DNA of 64,000 bases, from contig NZ_LNUT01000004.1 in the NCBI RefSeq assembly GCF_001512305.1, positions 1,229,392 through 1,293,391 of the forward strand, read 5' to 3'. The DNA comes from Arthrobacter sp. EPSL27. GTDB taxonomy: Bacteria > Actinomycetota > Actinomycetes > Actinomycetales > Micrococcaceae. Shown here in pieces: positions 1-9,720 of the stretch (the stretch's first letter is position 1; each line of letters begins with the position of its first letter). Below the pieces are notes generated by a model that was given only the letters and a program-made list of their open reading frames with translations, made no database searches and was not told where the DNA came from. A program made the position numbers and the translations under genes.

Positions 1-1183
1 AACCCATAACGCCGGCGGTGCGGTCGCCCAGGGCGATCAGCTGCGCACCGGTGAGGGTGGCGACGTCGATGATGGTGTCCGGGAACTCCTGGCCGGCGGC
101 GACAATGCCGTCCGCCATGACCAGGCGGCCCTCGGCGTCGGTGTTGAGCACCTCCACGGTCTTGCCGCCGAAGATGGTCAGCACGTCTGCCGGGCGCTGC
201 GCGGCGCCGGAGGGCATGTTCTCGGCAATGCACAGCCAGGCGGTCGTCTTGACGGGCAGGCCCAGGCCGGCGATGGCCAGGACCGTGTTAAGGACGACGG
301 CGGCGCCCGCCATATCGGACTTCATGTCGCCCATGCCAAGGGCAGGCTTGATGGAGATGCCGCCGGTGTCAAAGGTGATTCCCTTGCCCACAAGCGCGAC
401 CTTGGCGGCGGCCTTGGCGGGGGAGTACTCCACCTTGACCAGGCGCGGCTGGCGGGTGGAGCCCTTGCCGACGCCGAGGATGCCCCCGAAGCCTTCCTTT
501 TCCAGGCGCTTCTCGTCCCACACCGTCACCTTGACGGGCAGGCCCTTGGACAGTTCCTTGGCCGCTTCCGCGAAGGATTCCGGGTAGAGGTGGCTCGGCG
601 GCTGGTTGACCAGCGTGCGGGTGGCGTTGACGGCCTTGCCGATGAGCGCGGCGCGTTCCAGCACCGGCTTGAGGCCCTTGTCGGCAGCGAGGTCGGTAAC
701 GATCACAACGTTCTTGACCGGGTCCTTCAGGCCTTCTTTGGTGGAGCGGTGCTCGGTGTAGGAGTACGCGCCCATGGCTGCGCCCTCGGCGACGGCGGCG
801 ACCTCGCCGAGCGTCGACGTCGGGAGGGCCAGGCTCACCGTGGTGACGCCCGCCAGCTGGCGGACGGCCGAACCGGCGGCGCGGCGGAGCGCCTCCTCGG
901 TGAGCGGCTGCGAGGCGGAGACCTTGCCGACGCCGGCGAGCACCAGGACCTCGGCACCGGCCTCGGGCAGGCCCGGGAGGCGGTGGGCCTGGTCGGCTGC
1001 TCCCGTGATGCCAAGAAGAACCAGTGATTCCGCCAGCGCCTCGGCGGCTTTGGCCGTCAGGGGGTTGGCGAGCAGGACCGGACCGTCCGTGCCCTGCGCC
1101 ACGCCGATGACGAGGGCGCCGCTGGGGGACTTCTTGAGGTCCCCGGCGATTGCACTGAGTTTCACTTCGGTATTCTTGACCAC
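1..1183 (-). CDS. pepA: Leucyl aminopeptidase (M17 family), C-terminus cut by window edge
   Basis: Cytosolic metallo-exopeptidase that removes N-terminal residues from peptides and takes part in protein turnover. The visible part is the N-terminal macro-like domain followed by the catalytic domain, with the M17 hallmarks GKGITFDTGG (metal ligand and Lys region, near 365-395) and NTDAEGR (near 127-147). About 394 codons are present of the roughly 500 usual for the family; the last ~100 residues lie beyond base 1. GTG at 1183 is chosen as start because GAGGA lies 8 nt before it and the protein then begins VVKNTEVKLSAIAGD. It is divergent from the PAC2 gene across ~307 bp. Confidence 0.93.
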   Translation of the reverse strand, partial: MVKNTEVKLSAIAGDLKKSPSGALVIGVAQGTDGPVLLANPLTAKAAEALAESLVLLGITGAADQAHRLPGLPEAGAEVLVLAGVGKVSASQPLTEEALRRAAGSAVRQLAGVTTVSLALPTSTLGEVAAVAEGAAMGAYSYTEHRSTKEGLKDPVKNVVIVTDLAADKGLKPVLERAALIGKAVNATRTLVNQPPSHLYPESFAEAAKELSKGLPVKVTVWDEKRLEKEGFGGILGVGKGSTRQPRLVKVEYSPAKAAAKVALVGKGITFDTGGISIKPALGMGDMKSDMAGAAVVLNTVLAIAGLGLPVKTTAWLCIAENMPSGAAQRPADVLTIFGGKTVEVLNTDAEGRLVMADGIVAAGQEFPDTIIDVATLTGAQLIALGDRTAGVMG

Positions 1184-1490
1184 GAGGACAGTCCTCAATT
1201 CTCTGAGTTTTTTCGGCAGGGACTGCATGTTCGGCGCCCTGCCCTGGAACCTGGGCCGCTGCCGGTTTGAGACGTTCTGGTTCTGCGATGGACGCGGTGT
1301 CTGCAAAGCCGTCATAAGGCCAGCTCCGATCGTAGTCTCTCCCCGGCGCGGGTGTTCAATTGAATGAGAGCTGGAGCACACCGGTGTTGAGGAATGCGCC
1401 CCGCCCCCGGCGTGTTGTACCCGGTAGCAGCGCCGCCGCCCCGCAGGGCCCGGCCGGGCGCCCCACCGACTCCGAGGAAAGGAACATGCC
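1184..1490. other. Divergent intergenic region between pepA and PAC2 gene
   Basis: 307 bp that must hold the promoters for both flanking genes. I see no coding potential. The only notable element is a 10-bp palindrome, TTCAATTGAA at 1355-1364. No clear -35/-10 pair stands out. Confidence 0.4.
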
Positions 1491-2429
1491 GTGATTGAAC
1501 GGATTTCCGGCTCTTTGCTGGACCCCACATCGCTCTACGTGCGGAATGACGCGCTGTTCCACGACCCGGAACTGCGCGGGCTGAACCTCGTCATGGGCTT
1601 CACCGGGTTCGCCGATGCAGGGCACGTCGTCCGGCAGATCACCAATGAACTGCTGGAGGCCACGGACGCGGTCACGGTGGCCGAATTCGACGCGGACCAG
1701 CTCGTGGACTACCGGTCCCGGCGCCCGCAGATCAGTTTTGTCGAGGACCACCTGCAGGACTACCAGGCACCGCGCCTTGCCCTCTACCGGCTGCTGGACG
1801 GGCTGGGCAACCCGTTCCTGCTCCTGGCCGGGTTCGAACCCGACCTGCAGTGGGAGCGGTTCGCGCGCGCCGTCGTCGGGATCGTCGAGGACCTGGACGT
1901 GAACCTCGTGGCGTGGATCCACGCCATCCCGATGCCCGTGCCCCATACCCGTCCCGTCGGCGTGACCGTGCACGGCAACCGCCCGGACCTCATCGAGGGC
2001 ATCTCCGTCTGGAAGCCCACCGTCGAGGTGCCCGCCGCCGTCGGCCACGTCCTCGAACTGCGGCTGGCGGACGCAGGCCGCAACGTGGCCGGCTACGTCA
2101 TGCATGTGCCGCACTACCTTGCCGAAGCCGAGTACCCGACGGCCGCCGTCGCCGGGCTGGAGTACCTCGGGGCGGCCACCTCCCTGATGCTGCCCACGGA
2201 CCGGCTCCGGGAAGCCGGCCGGGAGGTCGGACGCCAGATCTCCGAACAGGTTGCAGCCTCCGAGGACGTGCAGCAGGTGGTCGCCCGGCTCGAGACGCGC
2301 TACGACGAGTACGCCGAGGGAACCGTGCGACGCTCCCTGCTCGCGGACGAGAACGACCAGCTGCCCAATGCCGATGACCTCGGCGCGGCCGTGGAGGCCT
2401 ACCTCGCCCGTAAAGAACCCGGGGAATAA
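1491..2429 (+). CDS. PAC2 family (proteasome-assembly-chaperone-like) protein
   Basis: 312-residue protein of the PAC2 family common in actinobacteria; the exact role is unknown. The family is named after eukaryotic proteasome assembly chaperone 2, and many actinobacteria encode a 20S proteasome, but a chaperone role here is only inference. The N-terminus (PELRGLNLVMGFTGFADAGH, followed by VRQITNELL) is the typical PAC2 start of the nucleoside-phosphorylase-like fold. GTG at 1491 is preceded by GAGGAAAGGAAC; the nearby ATG at 1486 runs straight into a stop. It is followed by an MFS gene after 35 bp, which seems to have its own promoter. Confidence 0.85.
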   Translation: MIERISGSLLDPTSLYVRNDALFHDPELRGLNLVMGFTGFADAGHVVRQITNELLEATDAVTVAEFDADQLVDYRSRRPQISFVEDHLQDYQAPRLALYRLLDGLGNPFLLLAGFEPDLQWERFARAVVGIVEDLDVNLVAWIHAIPMPVPHTRPVGVTVHGNRPDLIEGISVWKPTVEVPAAVGHVLELRLADAGRNVAGYVMHVPHYLAEAEYPTAAVAGLEYLGAATSLMLPTDRLREAGREVGRQISEQVAASEDVQQVVARLETRYDEYAEGTVRRSLLADENDQLPNADDLGAAVEAYLARKEPGE

Positions 2430-2452
2430 ATACTATTTTTCCATCGGCTGGG

Positions 2453-2464
2453 CATAATAGGGGA
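2453..2464 (+). promoter_or_regulatory. Candidate leaderless -10 element before MFS gene
   Basis: CATAAT at 2453-2458 lies six bases before the GTG at 2465. That places the expected transcription start at or next to the start codon. The intervening AGGGGA could alternatively act as a ribosome site of a short leader. Confidence 0.4.
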
Positions 2465-3796
2465 GTGACTTCACCCCGCGCCTGGCTGATCTGGATCATC
2501 GGGGTGTTCGCGTACCTCGTGGCCGTCAGCCAGCGCACGTCGTTCGGCGTGGTGGGGCTGGAAGCGACGGAACGCTTCCATGCCAGCGCCGCCGAAATTT
2601 CCTTCTTCACCGTGCTGCAGCTCCTCGTATACGCCGCGCTGCAGATTCCGGTGGGCGTCCTGGTGGACCGTTTCGGCTCCCGGGCCATGATCGCCGGCGG
2701 CGCCCTCCTGATGGGGCTGGGCCAGCTGCAGCTGGCCTTCGCCGAGAACATTCCCGGCGGCGTGCTGGGCAGGGTGCTGGTGGGCGCGGGCGACGCGATG
2801 ACCTTCATCTCCGTGATCCGGCTGATCCCCCTCTGGTTCGCGCCCGCCCGCGTCCCGCTGCTCACCCAGCTCACCGGGATGTCCGGCCAGCTGGGCCAGC
2901 TCTTCAGCGTGGTGCCTTTCGCCGCGATCCTGCACCTCGCCGGCTGGACCCCCGCCTTCCTGACACTTGCGGCCATGTCAGCCCTGGCCGTGGTGCTGGT
3001 GGTGGTGCTGCTCCAGGACCTGCCGCCCGGGCACCCCGCGCCGGAACCCTCCAGCGGCCTCCGCGCCACCGGGATCTCGTTGTCCCACGCCTGGCGGCAG
3101 CCCGGAACCCGGCTGGGCCTGTGGAGCCACTTCACCGTCCAGTTCAGCGGCACCGTGTTTGCCATGACGTGGGGCTACCCGTTCCTGATTTCCGCGCAAG
3201 GCCTAGACGCCCCGGCCGTGTCCGGCCTGATGACCCTGTACGTGGCATCGGCCATCGCGGCCGGCCCGTTGATGGGCAGCTTCGTGTCGCGCCACCCGCT
3301 GCGGCGGTCCACCATGGTGCTGCTGATCTCCGCGGCCACCGGAGCGGCCTGGGCGGCCGTGCTGCTGATCCCGGGGCGGTCACCGCTGTGGCTGCTGGCT
3401 GCGCTGGTGGTGGTGCTTGCCGTCGGCGGGCCCGGCTCCATGATCGGCTTCGACTTTGCCCGCACCTTCAACCCGGCGCACCGCATCGGCACCGCCACCG
3501 GGATTGTGAACGTCGGCGGCTTTATCGCGGCCCTGATCGCCATCTACCTGATCGGGCTGGTCCTCGACGTCCTGTACGCCACGGGATTCTCCCAGGGGGA
3601 GCTGTACGGGCTGGATCCGTTCCGGATCGCCCTGAGTGTGCAGTTCCTGCTGCTCGCCGGAGGGGCCGCGGCGATCCTGTTTATCCGGCGTAAGGTGCGC
3701 CGGCAGATGGCGGCCCAGGGTGTTGTGGTGCCTCCGCTGCTGGCCGCACTCGCCGCGCAGCGCCGGCTCAGCGCGGAACGCCGCCGCTCCTCCTAA
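2465..3796 (+). CDS. MFS transporter
   Basis: 443-residue major facilitator superfamily permease with about twelve hydrophobic segments. The family loop 2-3 motif is visible as GVLVDRFGSR near residues 60-70. It resembles the nitrate/nitrite or sugar-phosphate type of MFS in overall layout, but the substrate cannot be read from the sequence. The C-terminal ~30 residues are basic and cytosolic. GTG is taken as the start because the hydrophobic first helix begins just after it. It stands alone between the PAC2 gene and the DUF4192 gene. Confidence 0.85.
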   Translation: MTSPRAWLIWIIGVFAYLVAVSQRTSFGVVGLEATERFHASAAEISFFTVLQLLVYAALQIPVGVLVDRFGSRAMIAGGALLMGLGQLQLAFAENIPGGVLGRVLVGAGDAMTFISVIRLIPLWFAPARVPLLTQLTGMSGQLGQLFSVVPFAAILHLAGWTPAFLTLAAMSALAVVLVVVLLQDLPPGHPAPEPSSGLRATGISLSHAWRQPGTRLGLWSHFTVQFSGTVFAMTWGYPFLISAQGLDAPAVSGLMTLYVASAIAAGPLMGSFVSRHPLRRSTMVLLISAATGAAWAAVLLIPGRSPLWLLAALVVVLAVGGPGSMIGFDFARTFNPAHRIGTATGIVNVGGFIAALIAIYLIGLVLDVLYATGFSQGELYGLDPFRIALSVQFLLLAGGAAAILFIRRKVRRQMAAQGVVVPPLLAALAAQRRLSAERRRSS

Positions 3797-3883
3797 CCCT
3801 GCCGGCGCCCGCCACGCGGGAACCCGGGCGTGGTTGGCCGCGCCGATGCCGCCGCGCGGGAACCGGGGGCGATGTGCCATCGG

Positions 3884-3892
3884 TTATCCACA
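3884..3892 (+). promoter_or_regulatory. DnaA-box-like 9-mer TTATCCACA
   Basis: Exact match to the classical DnaA box consensus TTATNCACA, 52 bp upstream of the DUF4192 start. It is a single copy with no neighbouring boxes and no AT-rich unwinding region, so this is not an origin. It may be chance or an isolated DnaA binding site. Confidence 0.3.
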
Positions 3893-3943
3893 TAGACCGG
3901 ACGGGCACTGACGCCCGGACGCCGGTCCGGCGAAGCTGGGTTC

Positions 3944-5212
3944 ATGACAGCTTCCGATCACCTGAAAATCACTGGCCCGGAGGACATCCTCGGGTTCATT
4001 CCGCACTCCCTTGGCTATTGGCCGGCCGGCAGCCTGGTGGCCATGACCATGCAGGGCACACGGCTGGGAGCCACCCTGCGGGTGGATCTTCCCGACCCCG
4101 CCGCCGCCACGAGGTCCGGTCCCGCCGGTCCGGCGGCCTTTGCCCGGTCCGTGGCGTCCTATCTGGCGGCCGACCACGAGGCGGACGGCTCACTGCTGGC
4201 CTTCTTCACGGAGGCCGGTACGGACAACGCGCCGTGGGCGCGGCACCTGGCCGAGCTCGAACGGGCACTGGACCACGCCGGCATGCCGGTCCGGGACGCC
4301 TGGCTGGTCGGCTCGGACCACTGGCGGAACGCCTATTGCACCGACCCGTCCTGCTGTGCGCCGCCGGGCCGGCCCGTGGACGAGATCCGGAACAGCCGGC
4401 TCAATGCCGAGATGGTGTTCCGCGGCAGCGCAGTTGGTGCCGCCCCCGGCGCCTTGGAGCTGTCCCGGCCGGAGCCCGCGGATCCTGCTGTGCTGGAGGC
4501 GCAGCGGGACTGGGAGCAGCAGTTCGCCCTGCACTCCCGGGATGCCGCGCAGTTCCGCCAGGTGCTGGAGGTCTGGTCGCGGGTGCTGGACGTCGCGGCG
4601 CCGCTGCCCACCTTGCCGGCGGCGCTGGCAGCGTACTTGAGGGCCTCCCTGTGCGTCCTGCCGTGGCGGGACGCCGTGCTGGTGATGACGGCGGCCGGTC
4701 CGGAGGCGGCGGAGCGCGGAGCGGCGGAGTTTGGCGTCTTTGATGCCGGAGTGCCGGAGGGCGCGGCAGGCAGCGGCCGGAGCGTCGCCCTGCCCGGGCC
4801 CGTCCCAGGCGCGTTCCCGCCTACGCCCTTGCCGCCACTGGACGGCTTTCCGCCCCCGCAGGTGCGCCCCCGGAGAGCGGCACACACCGTGGCGGGCTAC
4901 GGGGAGGTTCTGCTGGGGCTGGCGCCGCCCGTGCCGGACTGGGGGAGGATGGCCAGCCTGGAACGGATTCTTGAGCAGATCGGTGTCGCTGGCGGCGAGG
5001 CCGGTGCCGCCGCCCTTACCGGGCGGGGCTGGATTGAGTGGTGCCGGGGGAAGGGGTCCTTTGCCCATGCTCTGTTCAGCCGCGCGGACGAGGAACATCC
5101 CGGCTACCGCCTGGCTGAGCTGTTGGACGAACTGGCTGGCCGGGGGACGCTGTGCGGCTGGGCGGCGCGGAAGGAGACGGCATGGCAGAGGTTTGAGCCG
5201 GACGTGGCCTGA
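3944..5212 (+). CDS. DUF4192 domain-containing protein
   Basis: 422-residue protein of unknown function belonging to the actinobacterial DUF4192 family. The N-terminus (KITGPEDILGFIPHSLGYWP) is the recognisable family signature. There is no signal peptide or membrane segment, so it is probably cytosolic. The central portion (residues ~265-310) is a Pro/Gly/Ala-rich linker separating two folded halves. Start ATG at 3944. It lies upstream of sigA with a 272-bp gap, so the two are probably separate transcription units. Confidence 0.8.
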   Translation: MTASDHLKITGPEDILGFIPHSLGYWPAGSLVAMTMQGTRLGATLRVDLPDPAAATRSGPAGPAAFARSVASYLAADHEADGSLLAFFTEAGTDNAPWARHLAELERALDHAGMPVRDAWLVGSDHWRNAYCTDPSCCAPPGRPVDEIRNSRLNAEMVFRGSAVGAAPGALELSRPEPADPAVLEAQRDWEQQFALHSRDAAQFRQVLEVWSRVLDVAAPLPTLPAALAAYLRASLCVLPWRDAVLVMTAAGPEAAERGAAEFGVFDAGVPEGAAGSGRSVALPGPVPGAFPPTPLPPLDGFPPPQVRPRRAAHTVAGYGEVLLGLAPPVPDWGRMASLERILEQIGVAGGEAGAAALTGRGWIEWCRGKGSFAHALFSRADEEHPGYRLAELLDELAGRGTLCGWAARKETAWQRFEPDVA

Positions 5213-5293
5213 CCCCGGCAGGCGCCGGGATATAGGGTCCGCCGGTCCGGCCAAGGGTGTCGATTCGAAAAATCGTGAGACAATGGTTGCCGA

Positions 5294-5345
5294 GACCCGG
5301 TTGGGTCCGTGTATTAAGTGCTTGTAGTCTGCCCTGGAAACAGGG
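5294..5345 (+). ncRNA. Two perfect hairpins in the sigA leader
   Basis: The 272-bp gap before sigA contains GACCC-GGTT-GGGTC at 5294-5307 and CCCTG-GAAA-CAGGG at 5332-5345. Both stems are perfect 5-bp stems; the second has a GNRA tetraloop. If transcribed they would form a structured 5' leader about 140 nt before the start codon. I do not recognise a named RNA family. A TTGACA at 5420-5425 followed by TATGGT at 5447-5452 (21-nt spacer, longer than ideal) is a possible promoter downstream of the hairpins, in which case they would not be in the main mRNA. Confidence 0.35.
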
Positions 5346-5484
5346 AACATTACGGTCGCCCCAGGAGTTCTACTTAGTGGCTCTGCTGGTCGTGATTGCA
5401 CCTGATGGAAAACACGGACTTGACAGGGTCATAGTGGTGTTGCCCGTATGGTGATTCCACAGACCGCCGCTAGAAAGGTTTTCT

Positions 5485-6822
<1,338 letters not shown>

Positions 6823-6940
6823 GCAGCACCACAGCACCATCACCGTACGGGGTCATTCCCGGCCGTCCGCCAGGACCGGCCGGGAGTGGCCCCGCGGTGT
6901 TTGGCGCAGACACTGGTCCCTGGAAAACACCCTTAACGCA

Positions 6941-6976
6941 GAACGGGCCCCCTCCGAAACCGGAGGGGGCCCGTTC
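6941..6976. terminator. Bidirectional intrinsic terminator between sigA and the DUF7455 gene
   Basis: A perfect 16-bp stem (6941-6956 with 6961-6976) closed by an AAAC loop lies between two convergent genes. The outer pairs GAAC/GTTC provide short A and T runs on both strands, so it can serve both transcripts. Confidence 0.85.
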
Positions 6977-6985
6977 TTGTGTGGT

Positions 6986-7207
6986 CTAGTCGACCGGAAC
7001 CGGCGGCTTCTCGTGCAGACGAGCGGTCTCGTCATGCCAGTCGGAGCTCAGCGGCCGGAGCGTCGGTTCTACGGCACGGGCATGGTGGCCGCAGAAAAGA
7101 AGCTCACCCCCGGAGGCGCCGAGAACAACCCGGACATACGCCTGTGCTCCGCAACGATCGCACCGGTCGACGGTGGTGAGTGTGCGGTCCGCAACTGCTG
7201 TTGTCAT
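6986..7207 (-). CDS. DUF7455 small zinc-ribbon protein
   Basis: 73-residue protein with a CDRC pair and a CGHH pair separated by about 20 residues, looking like a small zinc-binding knuckle (residues ~16-42). The family is widespread in actinobacteria next to sigA and has no established function. Translation should be strong: AAGGAGG lies 6 nt before the ATG on the minus strand. An AT-rich TATATAGGTATACC block just upstream (near 7227-7246) could contain the promoter. It converges on sigA and shares its terminator. Confidence 0.8.
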   Translation of the reverse strand: MTTAVADRTLTTVDRCDRCGAQAYVRVVLGASGGELLFCGHHARAVEPTLRPLSSDWHDETARLHEKPPVPVD

Positions 7208-7445
7208 GTTCGGCCTCCTTGGTAGATCGGTATACCTATATAACCAGCATTCGCAGCGAAACCATGGCCGGGATGGCCCACTTTCGCTGTGCGCGTATCA
7301 CGTCTCGGTAACGGGGCCGGGCGCGCAGGCCCACGGGGGAGTGGCGGCGCGCCGCAGCCCGGCACTCCGACTACCCTAGGAAGAGCGCCAAAAAGCTTTC
7401 CCCGTCCCGCAAGGACGGTCCCGTTCCTGAAGGAGTTTCCGCCCC

Positions 7446-9554
7446 GTGGCACCAAGTTCTGATTACACCGCCCGGCATCTCTCCGTGCTGGAGGGCCTCG
7501 AAGCCGTCCGCAAGCGCCCGGGCATGTACATCGGTTCCACGGACTCCCGCGGCCTGATGCATTGCCTCTGGGAAATCATCGACAACTCCGTCGATGAGGC
7601 CCTGGCCGGCTTCGGCCACGACATCAAGGTCATCCTGCACGCGGACAACTCCGTGGAGATCCACGACGACGGCCGCGGCGTCCCGGTAGACATCGAACCG
7701 AAGACCGGGCTGAGCGGCGTCGAAGTCGTTTTCACCAAACTCCACGCCGGCGGCAAGTTCGGCGGCGGCTCCTACACCGCCTCGGGCGGCCTGCACGGCG
7801 TCGGCGCCTCCGTCGTCAACGCCCTGTCGGCCCGCCTCGACGTCGAGGTCGACCGCGGCGGCAAGACCTACGGGATGAGCTTCCGGCGGGGCGAGCCCGG
7901 CCGCTTCAAGGACGCCGGCTCCCGGCCGGACCCGGCGTCGGCCTTCTCGCCCTTCGTTGACGGCTCCGTCCTGGACGTGGTGGGCAAGGCCAAGCGCGGT
8001 GTCACGGGCACCCGGATCCGCTACTGGGCGGACCGGCAGATATTCACCCCCGATGCGAAGTTCTCGTACGACGAGCTCGCAGCCCGCGCCCGGCAGACCT
8101 CCTTCCTGGTCCCCGGCCTCAAGATCACCGTCCGCGACGAGCGCCGGCTCGCCGGCACCCCGGGCGAGTCCGGACCGCACGAGGAAGTGTTCCACCACGA
8201 CGGCGGCATCTCCGAGTTTGTCGAATTCCTCGCCGCCGACCCGGCCGTCACCGACGTCTGGCGGCTGCACGGCGCCGGCAAGTTCAAGGAAACCGTGCCG
8301 GTCCTCGACGACAAGGGCCACAGCCACCTCACCGAAGTCGAGCGTGACTGCGAGGTGGACGTCGCGCTCCGCTGGGGCATCGGCTACGACAGCACCGTCC
8401 GGTCGTTCGTCAACATCATCTCCACCCCCAAGGGCGGCACGCACCAGTCAGGATTCGAGCAGGCGCTCCTGAAGACCTTCCGCAAAGCGGTCGAAACCAA
8501 CGCCCGCAAGCTCAAAGCCGGCAACGACAAGATCGAAAAAGACGACATCTTCGCCGGGCTCACGGCCGTCCTGACCGTCCGGCTCGCGGAACCGCAGTTC
8601 GAGGGCCAGACCAAGGAGATCCTGGGCACTTCCGCCGTGCGGGCCATTGTGGCCAAGGTGGTGGAGCAGGAGATCACCGCGAAGCTCACCTCGTCCAACC
8701 GCAACGACAAGGCCCAGTCGGCGCTGCTGCTGGAAAAGGTCGTCAGCGAGATGAAGTCCCGCATCTCCGCACGCGTCCACAAGGAGACCCAGCGCCGCAA
8801 AAACGCCCTGGAGACCTCCTCCATGCCCACCAAGCTCGCCGACTGCCGCACGGACGACGTCGTGCGCTCCGAACTGTTCATCGTCGAAGGTGACTCCGCG
8901 CTCGGCACCGCCAAGCTGGCCCGTTCCTCCGACTTCCAGGCGCTGCTGCCCATCCGCGGCAAGATCCTGAACGTCCAGAAGGCCTCCGTGGGCGACATGC
9001 TCTCCAACGCCGAGTGCGCGGCCCTCATCCAGGTGGTGGGCGCGGGCTCCGGCCGGAGCTTCGACATCGGCGCGGCCCGGTACGGGAAAGTCATCCTGAT
9101 GACCGACGCCGACGTCGACGGCGCCCACATCCGGACGCTCCTGCTCACGCTGTTCTTCCGCTACATGCGCCCGATGATCGAGGAGGGCCGCGTCTTCGCC
9201 GCCGTCCCGCCGCTGCACCGGGTGGAGGTCATCAACGCCGGGCAGAAAGCCAACGAGATGATCTACACCTACTCGGAGGCGGAACTGCACGTCCTGCTGG
9301 CCCGGCTGGCCAAGGAGGGCAAGCGCTACAAGGAGCCGATCCAGCGCTACAAGGGCCTGGGTGAGATGGATGCGGAGCAGTTGGCGGAAACCACCATGGA
9401 CCCGCGGCACCGCACCCTGCGCAAGGTGGGCATCGAGAACGCGAAACAGGCCGAGGAGACCTTCGACCTCCTGATGGGCTCCGACGTCGCGCCCCGGAAG
9501 GACTTCATCATCGCCGGGGCCGCCAGCCTGGACCGGGACCGCATCGACGCCTGA
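7446..9554 (+). CDS. parE: DNA topoisomerase IV subunit B (GyrB/ParE-type ATPase)
   Basis: ATPase subunit of a type IIA topoisomerase that decatenates or relaxes DNA together with subunit A. The 702 residues show the GHKL ATP site (EIIDNSVDEA at ~43-52, DDGRGVP at ~74-80, GGLHGVG at ~114-120). The transducer domain follows, then the Toprim domain (EGDSA, TDADVDGAHI) and the C-terminal QRYKGLGEMDAEQL motif. It is assigned ParE rather than GyrB because a partner subunit A gene sits at 21593-24115 and gyrBA normally lie near the origin; the ParE/GyrB choice is inference. GTG start at 7446 follows AAGGAG with 9-nt spacing. Confidence 0.9.
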   Translation: MAPSSDYTARHLSVLEGLEAVRKRPGMYIGSTDSRGLMHCLWEIIDNSVDEALAGFGHDIKVILHADNSVEIHDDGRGVPVDIEPKTGLSGVEVVFTKLHAGGKFGGGSYTASGGLHGVGASVVNALSARLDVEVDRGGKTYGMSFRRGEPGRFKDAGSRPDPASAFSPFVDGSVLDVVGKAKRGVTGTRIRYWADRQIFTPDAKFSYDELAARARQTSFLVPGLKITVRDERRLAGTPGESGPHEEVFHHDGGISEFVEFLAADPAVTDVWRLHGAGKFKETVPVLDDKGHSHLTEVERDCEVDVALRWGIGYDSTVRSFVNIISTPKGGTHQSGFEQALLKTFRKAVETNARKLKAGNDKIEKDDIFAGLTAVLTVRLAEPQFEGQTKEILGTSAVRAIVAKVVEQEITAKLTSSNRNDKAQSALLLEKVVSEMKSRISARVHKETQRRKNALETSSMPTKLADCRTDDVVRSELFIVEGDSALGTAKLARSSDFQALLPIRGKILNVQKASVGDMLSNAECAALIQVVGAGSGRSFDIGAARYGKVILMTDADVDGAHIRTLLLTLFFRYMRPMIEEGRVFAAVPPLHRVEVINAGQKANEMIYTYSEAELHVLLARLAKEGKRYKEPIQRYKGLGEMDAEQLAETTMDPRHRTLRKVGIENAKQAEETFDLLMGSDVAPRKDFIIAGAASLDRDRIDA

Positions 9555-9720
9555 CGCCGGCCGGGACCCGGCCCGGCGGCCCGGATAATCCAAGCCGGCG
9601 CCGGCCCGCGCCAGTGCCCAAATACCCTCTCACCGGGGATACCTCCTTCCGATAGTGTCGTCTCACGGCCTCGGGCAATGACGCCCGGGGCCGGATTCCG
9701 CAGAAAATCAGGAGACCCCT

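Noticed and set aside
3884..3892. Replication origin
   Set aside because: A single DnaA box without an AT-rich element, dnaA/dnaN genes or clustering does not support an origin.
5257..5454. 65-codon open frame before sigA
   Set aside because: Runs through two hairpins, lacks a ribosome site and has no recognisable family.
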